From: Novosphingobium cyanobacteriorum
GTDB taxonomy: Bacteria; Pseudomonadota; Alphaproteobacteria; Sphingomonadales; Sphingomonadaceae
Assembly: GCF_029436685.1 (NCBI RefSeq)
Contig: NZ_JAROCY010000001.1
Span: 310,001-374,000 of the forward strand
Length of the DNA stretch: 64,000 nucleotides
Direction of reading: 5' to 3'
Below the pieces are notes generated by a model, which searched no databases, had not been told where the DNA came from, and saw only the letters and a program-made list of their open reading frames with translations. The position numbers were made by a program, and so were the translations under genes. The first letter of the stretch is position 1. Each line of letters begins with the position of its first letter. Positions 38,465-47,462 of this stretch are shown piece after piece.

Positions 38465-40081
38465 TCAGAGCACGAAGTCACCCGCCACGAGCGCCGGGCC
38501 CAGATCGAAACGGATCCAGAAGTCCGCCACCCCATCACCATTGGTGTCACCCTGCACATAACCCGTGCCCGACACGATCTCGTAGCGCAGTTCGCCCGCA
38601 TGGTGGCCGAAAGCAGCGCTGCCGATGAAGGCGAAGGCATCGTTGCCAGTGCCGTTCAGCGTGTTGGCGTCAATGGCCGAGAGGTTGATGCGGTCATGCG
38701 CGGCATGGCTGAAGTCGGTGATCACGTCGGCGGTTGCGGCCGTAGAGCCACCGAAATCGCCGGGGCGGAAGATGAACTTGTCAGCCCCTGCCCCGCCAGT
38801 CATGACATCGCGGCCAATGCCGCCGATCAACTTGTCCGCACCATCCATGCCGTTCAGCGTGTCATCGCCTGCGCCGCCCGAAAGCACATTGGCAGCGGAA
38901 TTGCCGTTGATGGTGTTAGCATCACGGCTGCCGGTGCCCCTGATCGCGGCGGAGCCGGTGAGGTTCAGCGTCTCGATATAGCGGGACATGGTCCAGCTGA
39001 CGGAGCTGTTGACGGTGTCGCTGCCCTCGCCCGAACGTTCCTTCACGATGTCGCCGGTATTCTGGACAAAGTAGGCATCGTTGCCCGCGCCGCCGCGCAG
39101 GAAGTTGTTCGCGCTGTTGCCGGTGATGATATCGTTGCCGGCGCCCCCGGTGACATTCTCGACGATGCAGTCGAACGCGATGCCCAGGTTCTGGTCGAGC
39201 GTTGTGTTGGAAAAGCCCAGCGTGGAATAGGAGCCGGGCGTCAGGTCTACCGTGCAGCCCTTGGTGAAGTCGCTCAGGTCGATCGTGTCCTGTCCGCCGC
39301 CGTCCCAGATCGTGGCGAAGAAGGGATCGTTGCGGGTGTAAGTGTAGGTATCGTCGCCCGAATGGAAGGCGGTGTTGGCACCATAGATCTTCTGGATGGC
39401 GGCAATGTCATAAACCATCGGTGTTTCCACCAGATAGCGATAGTCGCCGATCGCCTTGTCATAGAACCAGACGTTGGCGGGGCTGGTATAGGACATGATG
39501 GTGTAGCGCTCGTTGTCGATCGCCGCAAAGTTGGTCTTGCCATCGTCGAACGGGTGCGCGAGGCCGAGCGCGTGGCCGATCTCGTGCATCATGGCCACAT
39601 AGTTGAACGTGCCGACGCCGAAATCCTGTCCAATCTGGTCTGTGCCAATCCAGATGTCGCCGTGGCTGTTGTCTGCCCCGTCGCTGGTGATGAGGGTGTA
39701 ACCCCAATAGCCGCCAGTGATCGCGGAACTGTAGGCGATGCGGATATCGCCCACTTGCCCGCCGGCGGTTTCCGTCACCTGGCTGAAGGTGAGATTGGCG
39801 ACGTCGGCCCATGCCTGGAATGCGGCGGCAACGGCGGGCGCCTGTGCAGAGGAGATCGCGCCGGTCGTGGTCGCGGCGTTCTCGCCGTTTCCGTAATTTG
39901 CCTCGAACCTGCTGGCGACACCGTTGGCGAACGGTAAGCTGTAAGTGACGACGGTCTTGCCGTTGCTGACGGTGCTCCACGCGACGCGGAAGTAGTCCGT
40001 GGTGTCGTAAAGCAGGTCGACCAGCGTGTTGCCGCTCAGCGCGAAATCCCGGGTGACGGATGGATCGGTGTAGAATGCCAC
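38465..40081 (-). CDS. Serralysin-type M10 metalloprotease with RTX repeats
   Basis: This is a secreted zinc protease of the serralysin family. The 538-residue protein has the zinc motif HEIGHALGLAH (His166, Glu167, His170, His176) and the Met-turn TIMSYTS (Met196). Glycine-rich calcium-binding RTX repeats follow (GGAGND, GGAGDD, GGIGRD, GGAGAD), and the C-terminus ends in GDFVL, a typical type I secretion signal. There is no N-terminal signal peptide, as expected. No ABC exporter, TolC partner or serralysin-inhibitor gene is adjacent. The start is GTG at 40081 with GGAGG 7 bases upstream. Confidence 0.95.
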   Translation of the reverse strand: MAFYTDPSVTRDFALSGNTLVDLLYDTTDYFRVAWSTVSNGKTVVTYSLPFANGVASRFEANYGNGENAATTTGAISSAQAPAVAAAFQAWADVANLTFSQVTETAGGQVGDIRIAYSSAITGGYWGYTLITSDGADNSHGDIWIGTDQIGQDFGVGTFNYVAMMHEIGHALGLAHPFDDGKTNFAAIDNERYTIMSYTSPANVWFYDKAIGDYRYLVETPMVYDIAAIQKIYGANTAFHSGDDTYTYTRNDPFFATIWDGGGQDTIDLSDFTKGCTVDLTPGSYSTLGFSNTTLDQNLGIAFDCIVENVTGGAGNDIITGNSANNFLRGGAGNDAYFVQNTGDIVKERSGEGSDTVNSSVSWTMSRYIETLNLTGSAAIRGTGSRDANTINGNSAANVLSGGAGDDTLNGMDGADKLIGGIGRDVMTGGAGADKFIFRPGDFGGSTAATADVITDFSHAAHDRINLSAIDANTLNGTGNDAFAFIGSAAFGHHAGELRYEIVSGTGYVQGDTNGDGVADFWIRFDLGPALVAGDFVL

Positions 40082-40163
40082 GAAGCTGCCTCCAGCCGGG
40101 CGGCGTGGGCGACCGGCGTTTCAGCGTTATATCCGGTGTCCTTTCCAGCAGGTGTATGAAAGG

Positions 40164-41354
40164 TCACAGGTTTGCCGCAGTGATCGCCTGTGCCGCCGCC
40201 CAGCCGCTGGCCCAGGCCCACTGGAAATTGTAGCCACCCAGCCACCCGGTGACATCCACCGCCTCACCGATAGCATGGAGGCCAGGCACCTTGCGCGCTT
40301 CCATGGTCTTTGATGAGAGTTCGGCGGTGCTGATGCCGCCTGCGGTCACCTCGGCCTTGGCGAAGCCTTCGCTGCCATTGGGGGTAAAGCGCCAGTCCGA
40401 CAGGCGCTGTTCGGCAGAGCGGAGAGACTTGTCGGACGCACTGCCGAGTTCTCCCGCCACACCGAGCAGTTCATCAAGGCGAAGGGCGAGCCGTTCTGGC
40501 AGCGTTTCATTCAGCACGCGACGCAATTGGGTGCGCGGGCGGTCACGCTTGGCGGACAGGAGCCAACCGGGGGCTTTGTCGGGCAGGAAATCGATGCCGA
40601 TGCTCTCACCATGCCGCCAATAGGAAGAGACCTGCAGAATCGCGGGTCCGGACAGGCCCTTGTGCGTGAACAGCGCCGCTTCACGAAAGCGCGCCTTGCC
40701 GGCGCTGGCGACGACCGGGGCCGATACGCCGGACAGCTCACGAAACAGCGCGTCTTCTCCGGCAAGGGTCAGCGGAACCAGCGCGGGCCGTGGCTGCACG
40801 ACCTTCAGGCCGAAACGGCGGGCCAGATCATAGGCAAAGCCCGTTGCCCCCATCTTGGGGATCGAGGGCCCGCCCGTGGCGATGACGAGGCGAGGTGCGG
40901 CAAAGGCAACTTGCGCCGTTTCGACCCGGAAAAGCCCGTCTGAATAGTTAACTGCAGTGATTGCGTGGCCGCATCGCAGGTCCACGCCGCCTGCCCTGCA
41001 TTCCGCCAACAGCATGCCTAGGATGTCGCGCGCCGAACTGTTGCAGAAAAGCTGGCCCAGCGTCTTTTCATGCCAGCCGATACCGTACCGTTCAACCAGC
41101 GCCAGGAAATCCTGCGCGGTATAGCGGCTGAGCGCCGATCGGGCGAAGTGCGGGTTATCTGACAGATAGCGTTCTGGCGCGGTGTGGATGTTGGTGAAGT
41201 TGCAGCGACCGCCGCCGGAAATCAGGATCTTCTTGCCGGGCGTATCGGCGTGATCGAGCACGAGTGCGCGCGCCCCGCCCTGCCCTGCAGTTGCCGCACA
41301 GAACAGCCCCGCCGCACCGGCGCCGAGAACAATCGCATCATGGGTAGGCTGCAT
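40164..41354 (-). CDS. BaiN/HI0933-family FAD-dependent oxidoreductase
   Basis: The 396-residue flavoprotein has the N-terminal FAD motif AIVLGAGAAGLFCAATAG and the family blocks KKILISGGGRCNFTN and LVIATGGPSIPKMGATG, and ends with the second FAD block DVTGWLGGYNFQWAWASG. This family is widespread in bacteria; BaiN is one named member, but most have no known substrate. It is located between serralysin and a small ORF, without an obvious functional partner. Confidence 0.88.
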   Translation of the reverse strand: MQPTHDAIVLGAGAAGLFCAATAGQGGARALVLDHADTPGKKILISGGGRCNFTNIHTAPERYLSDNPHFARSALSRYTAQDFLALVERYGIGWHEKTLGQLFCNSSARDILGMLLAECRAGGVDLRCGHAITAVNYSDGLFRVETAQVAFAAPRLVIATGGPSIPKMGATGFAYDLARRFGLKVVQPRPALVPLTLAGEDALFRELSGVSAPVVASAGKARFREAALFTHKGLSGPAILQVSSYWRHGESIGIDFLPDKAPGWLLSAKRDRPRTQLRRVLNETLPERLALRLDELLGVAGELGSASDKSLRSAEQRLSDWRFTPNGSEGFAKAEVTAGGISTAELSSKTMEARKVPGLHAIGEAVDVTGWLGGYNFQWAWASGWAAAQAITAANL

Positions 41355-41394
41355 CCCAGCGCTCTAGGGGCGGTGATGCCGGAAAGGAAGCGCC

Positions 41395-41568
41395 CTAGTG
41401 CTGCGCGCAGAGGCATTCCTCGGATTCAGGGATCAGGAACGCGGATTGGCGGGTGTCGGGCACGCGCTTGCGCTGCTGCGGCGGGCGCTGGCTTTGCGCC
41501 TCTTGCCGCTCATCCTGCCAGGAACGCGGATTGATGCTTTCGACGATCTCGAATTCCATGGGGAACAT
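41395..41568 (-). CDS. Small polar hypothetical protein, start inside an inverted repeat
   Basis: From the ATG at 41568 the product has 57 residues: an acidic opening (MEFEIVES), a Gln/Arg-rich middle and the Cys-containing end ECLCAQH. An alternative ATG at 41559 is 3 codons later. AGAGG is 2 bases from the first ATG and 11 from the second. The first ATG lies within one arm of a 12-bp perfect inverted repeat (41560-41571 with 41605-41616). No known family is recognised, and it could be non-coding. It lies between lpdA and the flavoprotein gene, on the same strand. Confidence 0.5.
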   Translation of the reverse strand: MFPMEFEIVESINPRSWQDERQEAQSQRPPQQRKRVPDTRQSAFLIPESEECLCAQH

Positions 41569-41616
41569 TGCCTCTCTCAATCCCGCAGAAACGGGCATGG
41601 AGGTGCAATGTTCCCC
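41560..41616 (-). promoter_or_regulatory. Inverted repeat with nested hairpin covering a start codon
   Basis: GGGGAACATTGC (41560-41571) and GCAATGTTCCCC (41605-41616) are perfect 12-bp complements; the 33-base loop contains a second hairpin, CCCG/CGGG (41582-41585, 41592-41595). On the minus strand the 3' arm contains the ATG of the small ORF, with its AGAGG in the loop. On the plus strand it is followed by TTTTATTT, like a terminator, but no plus-strand gene ends here. Confidence 0.6.
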
Positions 41617-41627
41617 TTTTATTTCAG

Positions 41628-43043
41628 TTAGATGTGAAGTGCACGACCATAAGCGGCAAGCACCGATTCATGCATCGATTCGCTAATCGTCGGGTGCGGG
41701 AACACCGTGTGCATCAGCTCGGCCTCGGTGGTTTCCAGCGTCTTGCCAACGACAAAGCCCTGGATCATCTCGGTCACTTCGGCACCGATCATGTGCGCGC
41801 CCAGCAGTTCGCCGGTCTTTTCATCGAACACCGTCTTCACGAAGCCTTCGGACTCGCCGAGCGCAATCGCCTTGCCATTGCCGATGAAGGGGAATGTCCC
41901 GACCTTCACGCTGTAGCCCGCTTCCTTGGCCTTGGCCTCGGTCATGCCCACGCTGGCAATCTGTGGGTGGCAGTAGGTGCAGCCGGGAATGTTGGCGCGG
42001 TCCATCGGGTGCGGATGCACGTCCTTGTTACCCAGTTCGGCAGCAATGGCTTCGGCCGCGATCACGCCTTCGTGGCTCGCCTTGTGCGCCAGCCATGGGC
42101 CGTCGGTCACGTCACCGATCGCCCAGATTCCCGGCACGTTCGTCCGGCCATAGCCATCGGTCTTGATGTGATAGCGCTTGTCGGGCTCGATACGGCACTC
42201 TTCGAGACCGATGTTCTCGACATTCGGGACAATGCCGACAGCGACGATGACGTGGCTGAAATCGGCCTCCATCACGCTGCCATCCTTCTTGGTGATGGCG
42301 GCCTTCACGCCGTTCGGCCCCACGGTCAGCGACTTGACGCCGGCCTTGGTAAGGATGGTCATGCCCTGCTTCGCAAGCGCTTTTTCAAGGAAAGCGGAAA
42401 CGTCTGCGTCTTCAACCGGAACAATCCGGTCCATCATCTCGACCACCGTGACGTTGGCGCCCATGTCGTTGTAGAAGCTGGCGAACTCGATGCCGATGGC
42501 GCCCGAGCCGATGACCAGCAGATTGCTTGGCATCTCCCTGGGAGTCATCGCGTGGCGATAGGTCCAGATGCGCTCGCCATCCGCCTTGGCGAAGGGAAGA
42601 TCGCGCGCGCGCGCGCCCGTGGCAATGATGATGTGCTTGGCGGAAAGGGTCTCCGTGCCCTTTTCACCGGCCACTTCAAGCTGACCGGGGCCCTTCAGCT
42701 TGCCCAGCCCCATATGCACGGCGATCTTGTTCTTCTTCATCAGGTGCGTCACCCCCTGATTCAGCTGCTTGGCCACCCCGCGCGACCGTTTCACCACGGC
42801 ATCCAGATCGGCCCGGATATTGTCGGCAGCCAAGCCATAGGCCGGTGCATGCTTCATCTGGTGGTATACTTCGGCGGACCGAAGCAGCGCCTTGGTGGGG
42901 ATGCATCCCCAGTTAAGGCAGATGCCGCCCAGGTTCTCACGCTCGACGATGGCCGTCTTCAGGCCCAGCTGCGCGCAGCGGATTGCCGAGACATAGCCAC
43001 CAGGGCCCGAACCGAGAACGATGACGTCGTATTGTTCAGCCAC
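41628..43043 (-). CDS. lpdA: Dihydrolipoyl dehydrogenase (E3)
   Basis: E3 reoxidises dihydrolipoamide of the pyruvate dehydrogenase complex and passes electrons to NAD+. The 471-residue protein has the FAD motif VIVLGSGPGGYVSAIRCAQLG, the redox-active disulfide in GGICLNWGCIPTK, and the C-terminal catalytic His-Glu pair in HPTISE. The start is GTG at 43043 with AAGGAG 8 bases upstream. It follows pdhC by 83 bases on the same strand, so it is most likely the E3 of the pyruvate complex; other 2-oxoacid complexes may share it. Confidence 0.97.
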   Translation of the reverse strand: MAEQYDVIVLGSGPGGYVSAIRCAQLGLKTAIVERENLGGICLNWGCIPTKALLRSAEVYHQMKHAPAYGLAADNIRADLDAVVKRSRGVAKQLNQGVTHLMKKNKIAVHMGLGKLKGPGQLEVAGEKGTETLSAKHIIIATGARARDLPFAKADGERIWTYRHAMTPREMPSNLLVIGSGAIGIEFASFYNDMGANVTVVEMMDRIVPVEDADVSAFLEKALAKQGMTILTKAGVKSLTVGPNGVKAAITKKDGSVMEADFSHVIVAVGIVPNVENIGLEECRIEPDKRYHIKTDGYGRTNVPGIWAIGDVTDGPWLAHKASHEGVIAAEAIAAELGNKDVHPHPMDRANIPGCTYCHPQIASVGMTEAKAKEAGYSVKVGTFPFIGNGKAIALGESEGFVKTVFDEKTGELLGAHMIGAEVTEMIQGFVVGKTLETTEAELMHTVFPHPTISESMHESVLAAYGRALHI

Positions 43044-43126
43044 GCAAATGCTCCTTCAGGCCCTCTCTTGCGGCCCATGATCTAGCGACGGGCACGCCAG
43101 ACCGCGCGCTCGTCAAAAGGACAGTC

Positions 43127-44485
43127 TCAGGCAACCAGGCCCAGCGGGTTCTCGATCAGGTTCTTGAACACCTGCATCAGTTCCGCACCATCGGCACCAT
43201 CGATGGCGCGATGATCGAAGCTGCCGGTGGCAGACATCACGGTCGCAATGCCCAAGGCACCGTCGACGACATAGGGGCGCTGCTCGCCTGCACCCACGGC
43301 CATGATCATGGCCTGCGGGGGGTTGATCACAGCATCAAAGCTCTTGATCCCGAACATGCCGAGGTTGGAGAGCGAAGCCGTGCCGCCCTGGTATTCGTGC
43401 GGCTGCAGCTTGCCTTCACGCGCCTTGCCCGCCAGCACCTTCATCTCGGTTGCGATCGCCGAAATCGACTTGGCACCGGCATCAACGATGATCGGCGTGA
43501 TCAGCCCCGATGGCGCGGCCACCGCGACGGAGATGTCTGCGCGCTTGAAGCTGCGCAGCTCGTCGCCGGCAAAGCTGACGTTGCACTTGGGCACCTGCAC
43601 CAGCGCCTTGGCCAGCGCCTTGATTATGAGGTCGTTGACCGAGAGCTTCACGCCCTGCGCTTCCAGCGCCTTGTTCAGCTGGCTGCGCAGCTTGAGCAGG
43701 GCATCGAGCTGGATATCCACGGTGAGGTAGATGTGCGGAATGGTCTGCTTTGCCTCGGTCAGGCGGCGCGCGATGGTCTTGCGCACGTTGTTGAGCTTGG
43801 CGGCTTCGTAGGGAATGCCGAAGTCCGGCACTGCGGCCGCAGCCGCCGGAGCCGACGCAGGCTTTGCAGCAGGCGCGGCACTCGCCGCAGGCGATGCCGG
43901 GGCCGGAGTGCTGGCAGCCGGCGCAGCCGATGCAGCCGATGGGACAGATTCAGACAGATCGGCCTTGACGATCCGCCCGTTGGGGCCCGAGCCCTTGACG
44001 CCGGCGAGGTCGATACCCTTTTCCGACGCGATGCGCTTTGCCAGCGGGCTGGCGACGACACGGCCATCCTGCAACGCAGGCTTCGCAGCGGCTGGTGCGG
44101 GGGCAGCAGCCGGAGCCGGAGCCGGAGACGCAGCCTGGGGCGCAGCCGCAGCCGGAGCCGGAGACGCAGCGGCAGGTGCAGCGACCTTCGCCACAGGGGC
44201 GGGCTCAGCCTTGGCCGAAGGGGCGGTTGAGCTGGCGTCTTCGTCTTCGCCGGCCAGCGTTGCGATCACGGTGCCCACTTTCACGCCTTCACGGCCTTCG
44301 GACACGTCGATCGAGAGGATCGTGCCTTCGTCTACAGCTTCGAACTCCATGGTCGCCTTGTCGGTCTCGATCTCCGCGAGAATGTCTCCGGACTTCACCT
44401 TGTCACCGGCTTTCACCAGCCACTTGGCCAGAGTGCCCTCCTCCATGGTGGGCGACAGGGCAGGCATCTTGATCGCAATCGGCAT
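43127..44485 (-). CDS. pdhC: Pyruvate dehydrogenase E2 (dihydrolipoamide acetyltransferase)
   Basis: E2 is the core of the pyruvate dehydrogenase complex and transfers acetyl groups to CoA. The 452-residue protein has a lipoyl domain (about 1-78, [11 protein letters not shown] with the lipoyl Lys), a long Ala/Pro linker, an E1/E3-binding domain (about [18 protein letters not shown]), a second Ala/Pro linker and the catalytic domain ending [15 protein letters not shown]. Its lipoyl domain is nearly identical to that of PdhB at the start of the window. The linker DNA contains an exact 19-bp direct repeat (44116-44134 and 44152-44170). The ATG at 44485 puts the lipoyl domain first. Confidence 0.97.
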   Translation of the reverse strand: MPIAIKMPALSPTMEEGTLAKWLVKAGDKVKSGDILAEIETDKATMEFEAVDEGTILSIDVSEGREGVKVGTVIATLAGEDEDASSTAPSAKAEPAPVAKVAAPAAASPAPAAAAPQAASPAPAPAAAPAPAAAKPALQDGRVVASPLAKRIASEKGIDLAGVKGSGPNGRIVKADLSESVPSAASAAPAASTPAPASPAASAAPAAKPASAPAAAAAVPDFGIPYEAAKLNNVRKTIARRLTEAKQTIPHIYLTVDIQLDALLKLRSQLNKALEAQGVKLSVNDLIIKALAKALVQVPKCNVSFAGDELRSFKRADISVAVAAPSGLITPIIVDAGAKSISAIATEMKVLAGKAREGKLQPHEYQGGTASLSNLGMFGIKSFDAVINPPQAMIMAVGAGEQRPYVVDGALGIATVMSATGSFDHRAIDGADGAELMQVFKNLIENPLGLVA

Positions 44486-44681
44486 GACAGGATTTCCGTT
44501 CTGGTGTTTTACTTGACGAAAAATAACCATATCGGTCATTCTCGCGACGTTTGGCTGCGGCGCCATTTCGCCATGCTGGCCGCAGGGGTCAAGCACAATG
44601 GCGCTTGCCCTGCATACGAATTATGCCATCACAGTTGAGATGGGGGGCAATCTTGCCCGCTTGGAGAGGCGGAACCGGCAC

Positions 44682-45140
44682 ATGGGGCAGCGGGTATACC
44701 TGGTCATCATGGATGAATCGTACGAGGCCGGGCTGGCGCTGCGCTTCGCCGCAAGACGCGCGGTGCGGACCGGCGGCACCGTGCATATCCTGTCGCTGGT
44801 GCCGCGGCAGGAGTTCGTGGCGTTCGGCGGGGTGCAGGCCACCATCGAGCAGGAAGCGCATGACCGCGCCGAAGTGCTGGCCACCACGGCGGCGGGCAGC
44901 ATCGCCACCGAATCCGGTCTGACCCCGCTGATTTCCGTGCGCAGTGGCGATGGCCCGCAGGTGGTGCGCGAATATCTGGCCGAACACCCGGAGGTTTCCG
45001 CACTGGTGCTCGGCGCGGCGGCTGACAACGCGCCGGGCCCCCTCACCACGCACTTCACCGCGCACGCGGGCAACCTGCCCTGCGTGCTGATGATCGTCCC
45101 CGGCGCGATTGCCGAGGACCGCATCGACGAAGTCAGCTGA
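44682..45140 (+). CDS. Universal stress protein family protein
   Basis: From the ATG at 44682 the protein has 152 residues, opening with the UspA beta-strand QRVYLVIMDES and a helix LALRFAARRAVRTGG. The GGVQATIEQEA and LVLGAAADN blocks resemble the sphingomonad USP group. ATGs at 44598 and 44640 are in frame upstream; I favour 44682 because the fold starts there, although its GGAGAGG is 12 bases away. It is divergent from pdhC, and its stop is 3 bases from the end of the convergent rnr gene. Confidence 0.8.
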   Translation: MGQRVYLVIMDESYEAGLALRFAARRAVRTGGTVHILSLVPRQEFVAFGGVQATIEQEAHDRAEVLATTAAGSIATESGLTPLISVRSGDGPQVVREYLAEHPEVSALVLGAAADNAPGPLTTHFTAHAGNLPCVLMIVPGAIAEDRIDEVS

Positions 45141-45143
45141 TTC

Positions 45144-47426
45144 TCAGCGCTTCTTGCCCTGGTGGCGGATGTTGCCGGGCCGGCCGCGCTTGCCCTGCAG
45201 GAACTTGCCCTTCGGCTTGGGCTTGCCTTCGAAGCGCCCACCACGCTGCTCGATCCGGCGCACGCCTTCGGCAATGTCCACGGGTTCGAACTTCAGCGCA
45301 CCGGTCAGCGGGTTCGCCTCGGCCAGCCGCAGCTTCAGAATCATCCCCATGGCGAATTCCTCGCCACTTTGTTCACCAATCAGGCGTTGGGCCTTTTCGT
45401 CATAGCCAAAACGTTCGGCCCCCAGCGTGGAGATCGGCACCAGACCATCCCCGCCCAGCCCGATGATCGTGGCGAACAGGCCGAACTTCTGCACACCGGT
45501 GATGCGCGTGTCGAACACTTCGCCCACCCGGCCTGAAAGCCATGCCGCGACATAGCGGTCGATGGTCTCGCGCTCGGCCTCCATCGCGCGGCGCTCGGCC
45601 ATGCTGATCGCCTCGCTCACCCGCGCCAGATCGTCGCGGTCACGGTCGGATAGCCCCGATGTGGGCGGCACGGCGCCGCCCGTCACCCGTGGCTGCTCAA
45701 GGTCATAGGCATCGACCAGCGCGCGGTGGACAAGCAGGTCAGAATAGCGGCGGATGGGTGACGTGAAGTGGGCATAGCTGCCCAGCGACAGGCCGAAGTG
45801 CCCCGCGTTGCGCGGCCCGTAATAGGCCTGGGTCTGGCTGCGCAGGACTGCTTCCATCACCAGGGCTTTTTCCGCCTCGTCGGTCACGTCCTTCAACATG
45901 CGGTTAAACAGCGATGGCGTGATGACCTGCCCCAGCGCCAGCTTGCGCCCGAAGGTGGCAAGATAGTCCTTCAGCGCGACCAGCTTTTCGCGCGTCGGCG
46001 GCTCGTGGATGCGGTAGACCACCGGGGCGACCTTGGCCTCCAGTGCCTTGGCCGCCGCCACGTTGGCCGCGATCATGAAGTCTTCCACCACGCGGTGCGC
46101 ATCCAGCCGTTCGCGGATCGCCACTTCGGCGATCTTGCCCTGCGCATCCAGCACCACACGCCGTTCGGGAAGCTCCAGTTCCAGCGGATCGCGCGCATGC
46201 CGCGCCTTTTCGAGCAGGCGCCACGCAGCCCACAGGTTCTGCAGGTGCGCCTCAGCCTCGCCCGAATTGATGCGGCGCTGCGCCTCTTCATAGGCGATCA
46301 CTTCGGCAATCCGCACCAGTGCCCGGGTGAAGCGCCAGCCCGTGACGCAGCCTTCGGCATCGATGGTCAGGTGGCAGGCCATCGCCGCCCGATCGGCACC
46401 CGATTTCAACGAGCAGACGTCAGCGCTCAGCACTTCGGGCAGCATCGGCACCACGCGGTCAGGGAAATAGACCGAGTTGCCCCGCTTGCGCGCCTCGCGG
46501 TCCAGCTTGCCGCCGGGGCGGACGTAAAAGCTGACATCGGCAATGGCCACGATTGCCCGGAATCCGCCCTGCCCGTCCGGCTCGGCCCAGATCGCGTCGT
46601 CGTGGTCGCGCGCATCGCTGGGATCGATCGCCACGATCGGCACGTGGCGCAAGTCCTCGCGGTGCTCCTCGCTCAGCGGCAACGCGGCGGCTTTTTCCGC
46701 CTCGTCCAGCGCTTCCTGCGGGAAAGCGAACGGAATGCCGTGCTTGTGGATGGCGATCAGGCTGAACGCACGCGGGGCGAGCGGATCACCCAGTACGTCG
46801 GTGACCTTCATGCCAGCGCGTGGAGATTTGCCCGCAGGCTCCGCCAGCACAAGCTGTCCCGGTTCCGCGCCGCCAAGATCGGACACCGGCATCGAATTGC
46901 GCACCCGCTTGTCAACCGGCGCAAGCCAGCCCTTGCCCGTGCCGTCAAGTTCGATCACGCCGAGCAACTGCTCCTCGCGCACCGCCAGCTTCTTCATCGG
47001 ATGGGCCACCCAGCCCTTGCCCGCTTCCTCGGTCCGCGCCAGCACACGGTCTCCGCGCTTCAGCGCCGCCTCGCGCGTGCGTGCCCGGCCCTTGGGCTCG
47101 ATCAGCCGTATGCGCGGCGGCGGGGTGGCGTCGTCGGGCTGCCAGCTATCGGGAATGGCATAGACATCACCCTCGTCGATATCCACCACGCGCAGCACCG
47201 TCACGCGTGGCACGCCACCCAGGCGATGGAAGGCGCTGCGGTTGCCATCGATCAGGCCTTCCTCGGCCATGTCTTTCAACAACGCCTTCAGCGCGATCTT
47301 CTCCGTGCCCTTGATGCCAAAGGCCTTGGCGATCTCGCGCTTGCCCGCGGGCTCCTCGCTGTTAGCGATGAAGTCCAGCACCTGCTGGCGTGTGGGGAGT
47401 CCCTGCGGATATTGCGTCTTGGCCAT
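45144..47426 (-). CDS. rnr: Ribonuclease R
   Basis: RNase R is a processive 3'-5' exoribonuclease able to degrade structured RNA. The 760-residue protein has an N-terminal winged-helix region, cold-shock-type OB domains, the RNB catalytic block VAIDPSDARDHDDAIWA with the metal-binding aspartates, an S1 domain near the C-terminus (WLSGRVGEVFDTRITGVQ) and a basic Lys/Gly/Arg tail. The ATG at 47426 (MAKTQYP) is preferred over the one three codons upstream. Confidence 0.96.
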   Translation of the reverse strand: MAKTQYPQGLPTRQQVLDFIANSEEPAGKREIAKAFGIKGTEKIALKALLKDMAEEGLIDGNRSAFHRLGGVPRVTVLRVVDIDEGDVYAIPDSWQPDDATPPPRIRLIEPKGRARTREAALKRGDRVLARTEEAGKGWVAHPMKKLAVREEQLLGVIELDGTGKGWLAPVDKRVRNSMPVSDLGGAEPGQLVLAEPAGKSPRAGMKVTDVLGDPLAPRAFSLIAIHKHGIPFAFPQEALDEAEKAAALPLSEEHREDLRHVPIVAIDPSDARDHDDAIWAEPDGQGGFRAIVAIADVSFYVRPGGKLDREARKRGNSVYFPDRVVPMLPEVLSADVCSLKSGADRAAMACHLTIDAEGCVTGWRFTRALVRIAEVIAYEEAQRRINSGEAEAHLQNLWAAWRLLEKARHARDPLELELPERRVVLDAQGKIAEVAIRERLDAHRVVEDFMIAANVAAAKALEAKVAPVVYRIHEPPTREKLVALKDYLATFGRKLALGQVITPSLFNRMLKDVTDEAEKALVMEAVLRSQTQAYYGPRNAGHFGLSLGSYAHFTSPIRRYSDLLVHRALVDAYDLEQPRVTGGAVPPTSGLSDRDRDDLARVSEAISMAERRAMEAERETIDRYVAAWLSGRVGEVFDTRITGVQKFGLFATIIGLGGDGLVPISTLGAERFGYDEKAQRLIGEQSGEEFAMGMILKLRLAEANPLTGALKFEPVDIAEGVRRIEQRGGRFEGKPKPKGKFLQGKRGRPGNIRHQGKKR

Positions 47427-47462
47427 GGGGCGCATGTGGTCGCTTGGCCCCGGAAAGGCAAC

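Noticed and set aside
44116-44170. 19-bp direct repeat in pdhC
   Set aside because: It encodes part of the Ala/Pro interdomain linker; low-complexity repeats are normal there and need no further explanation.
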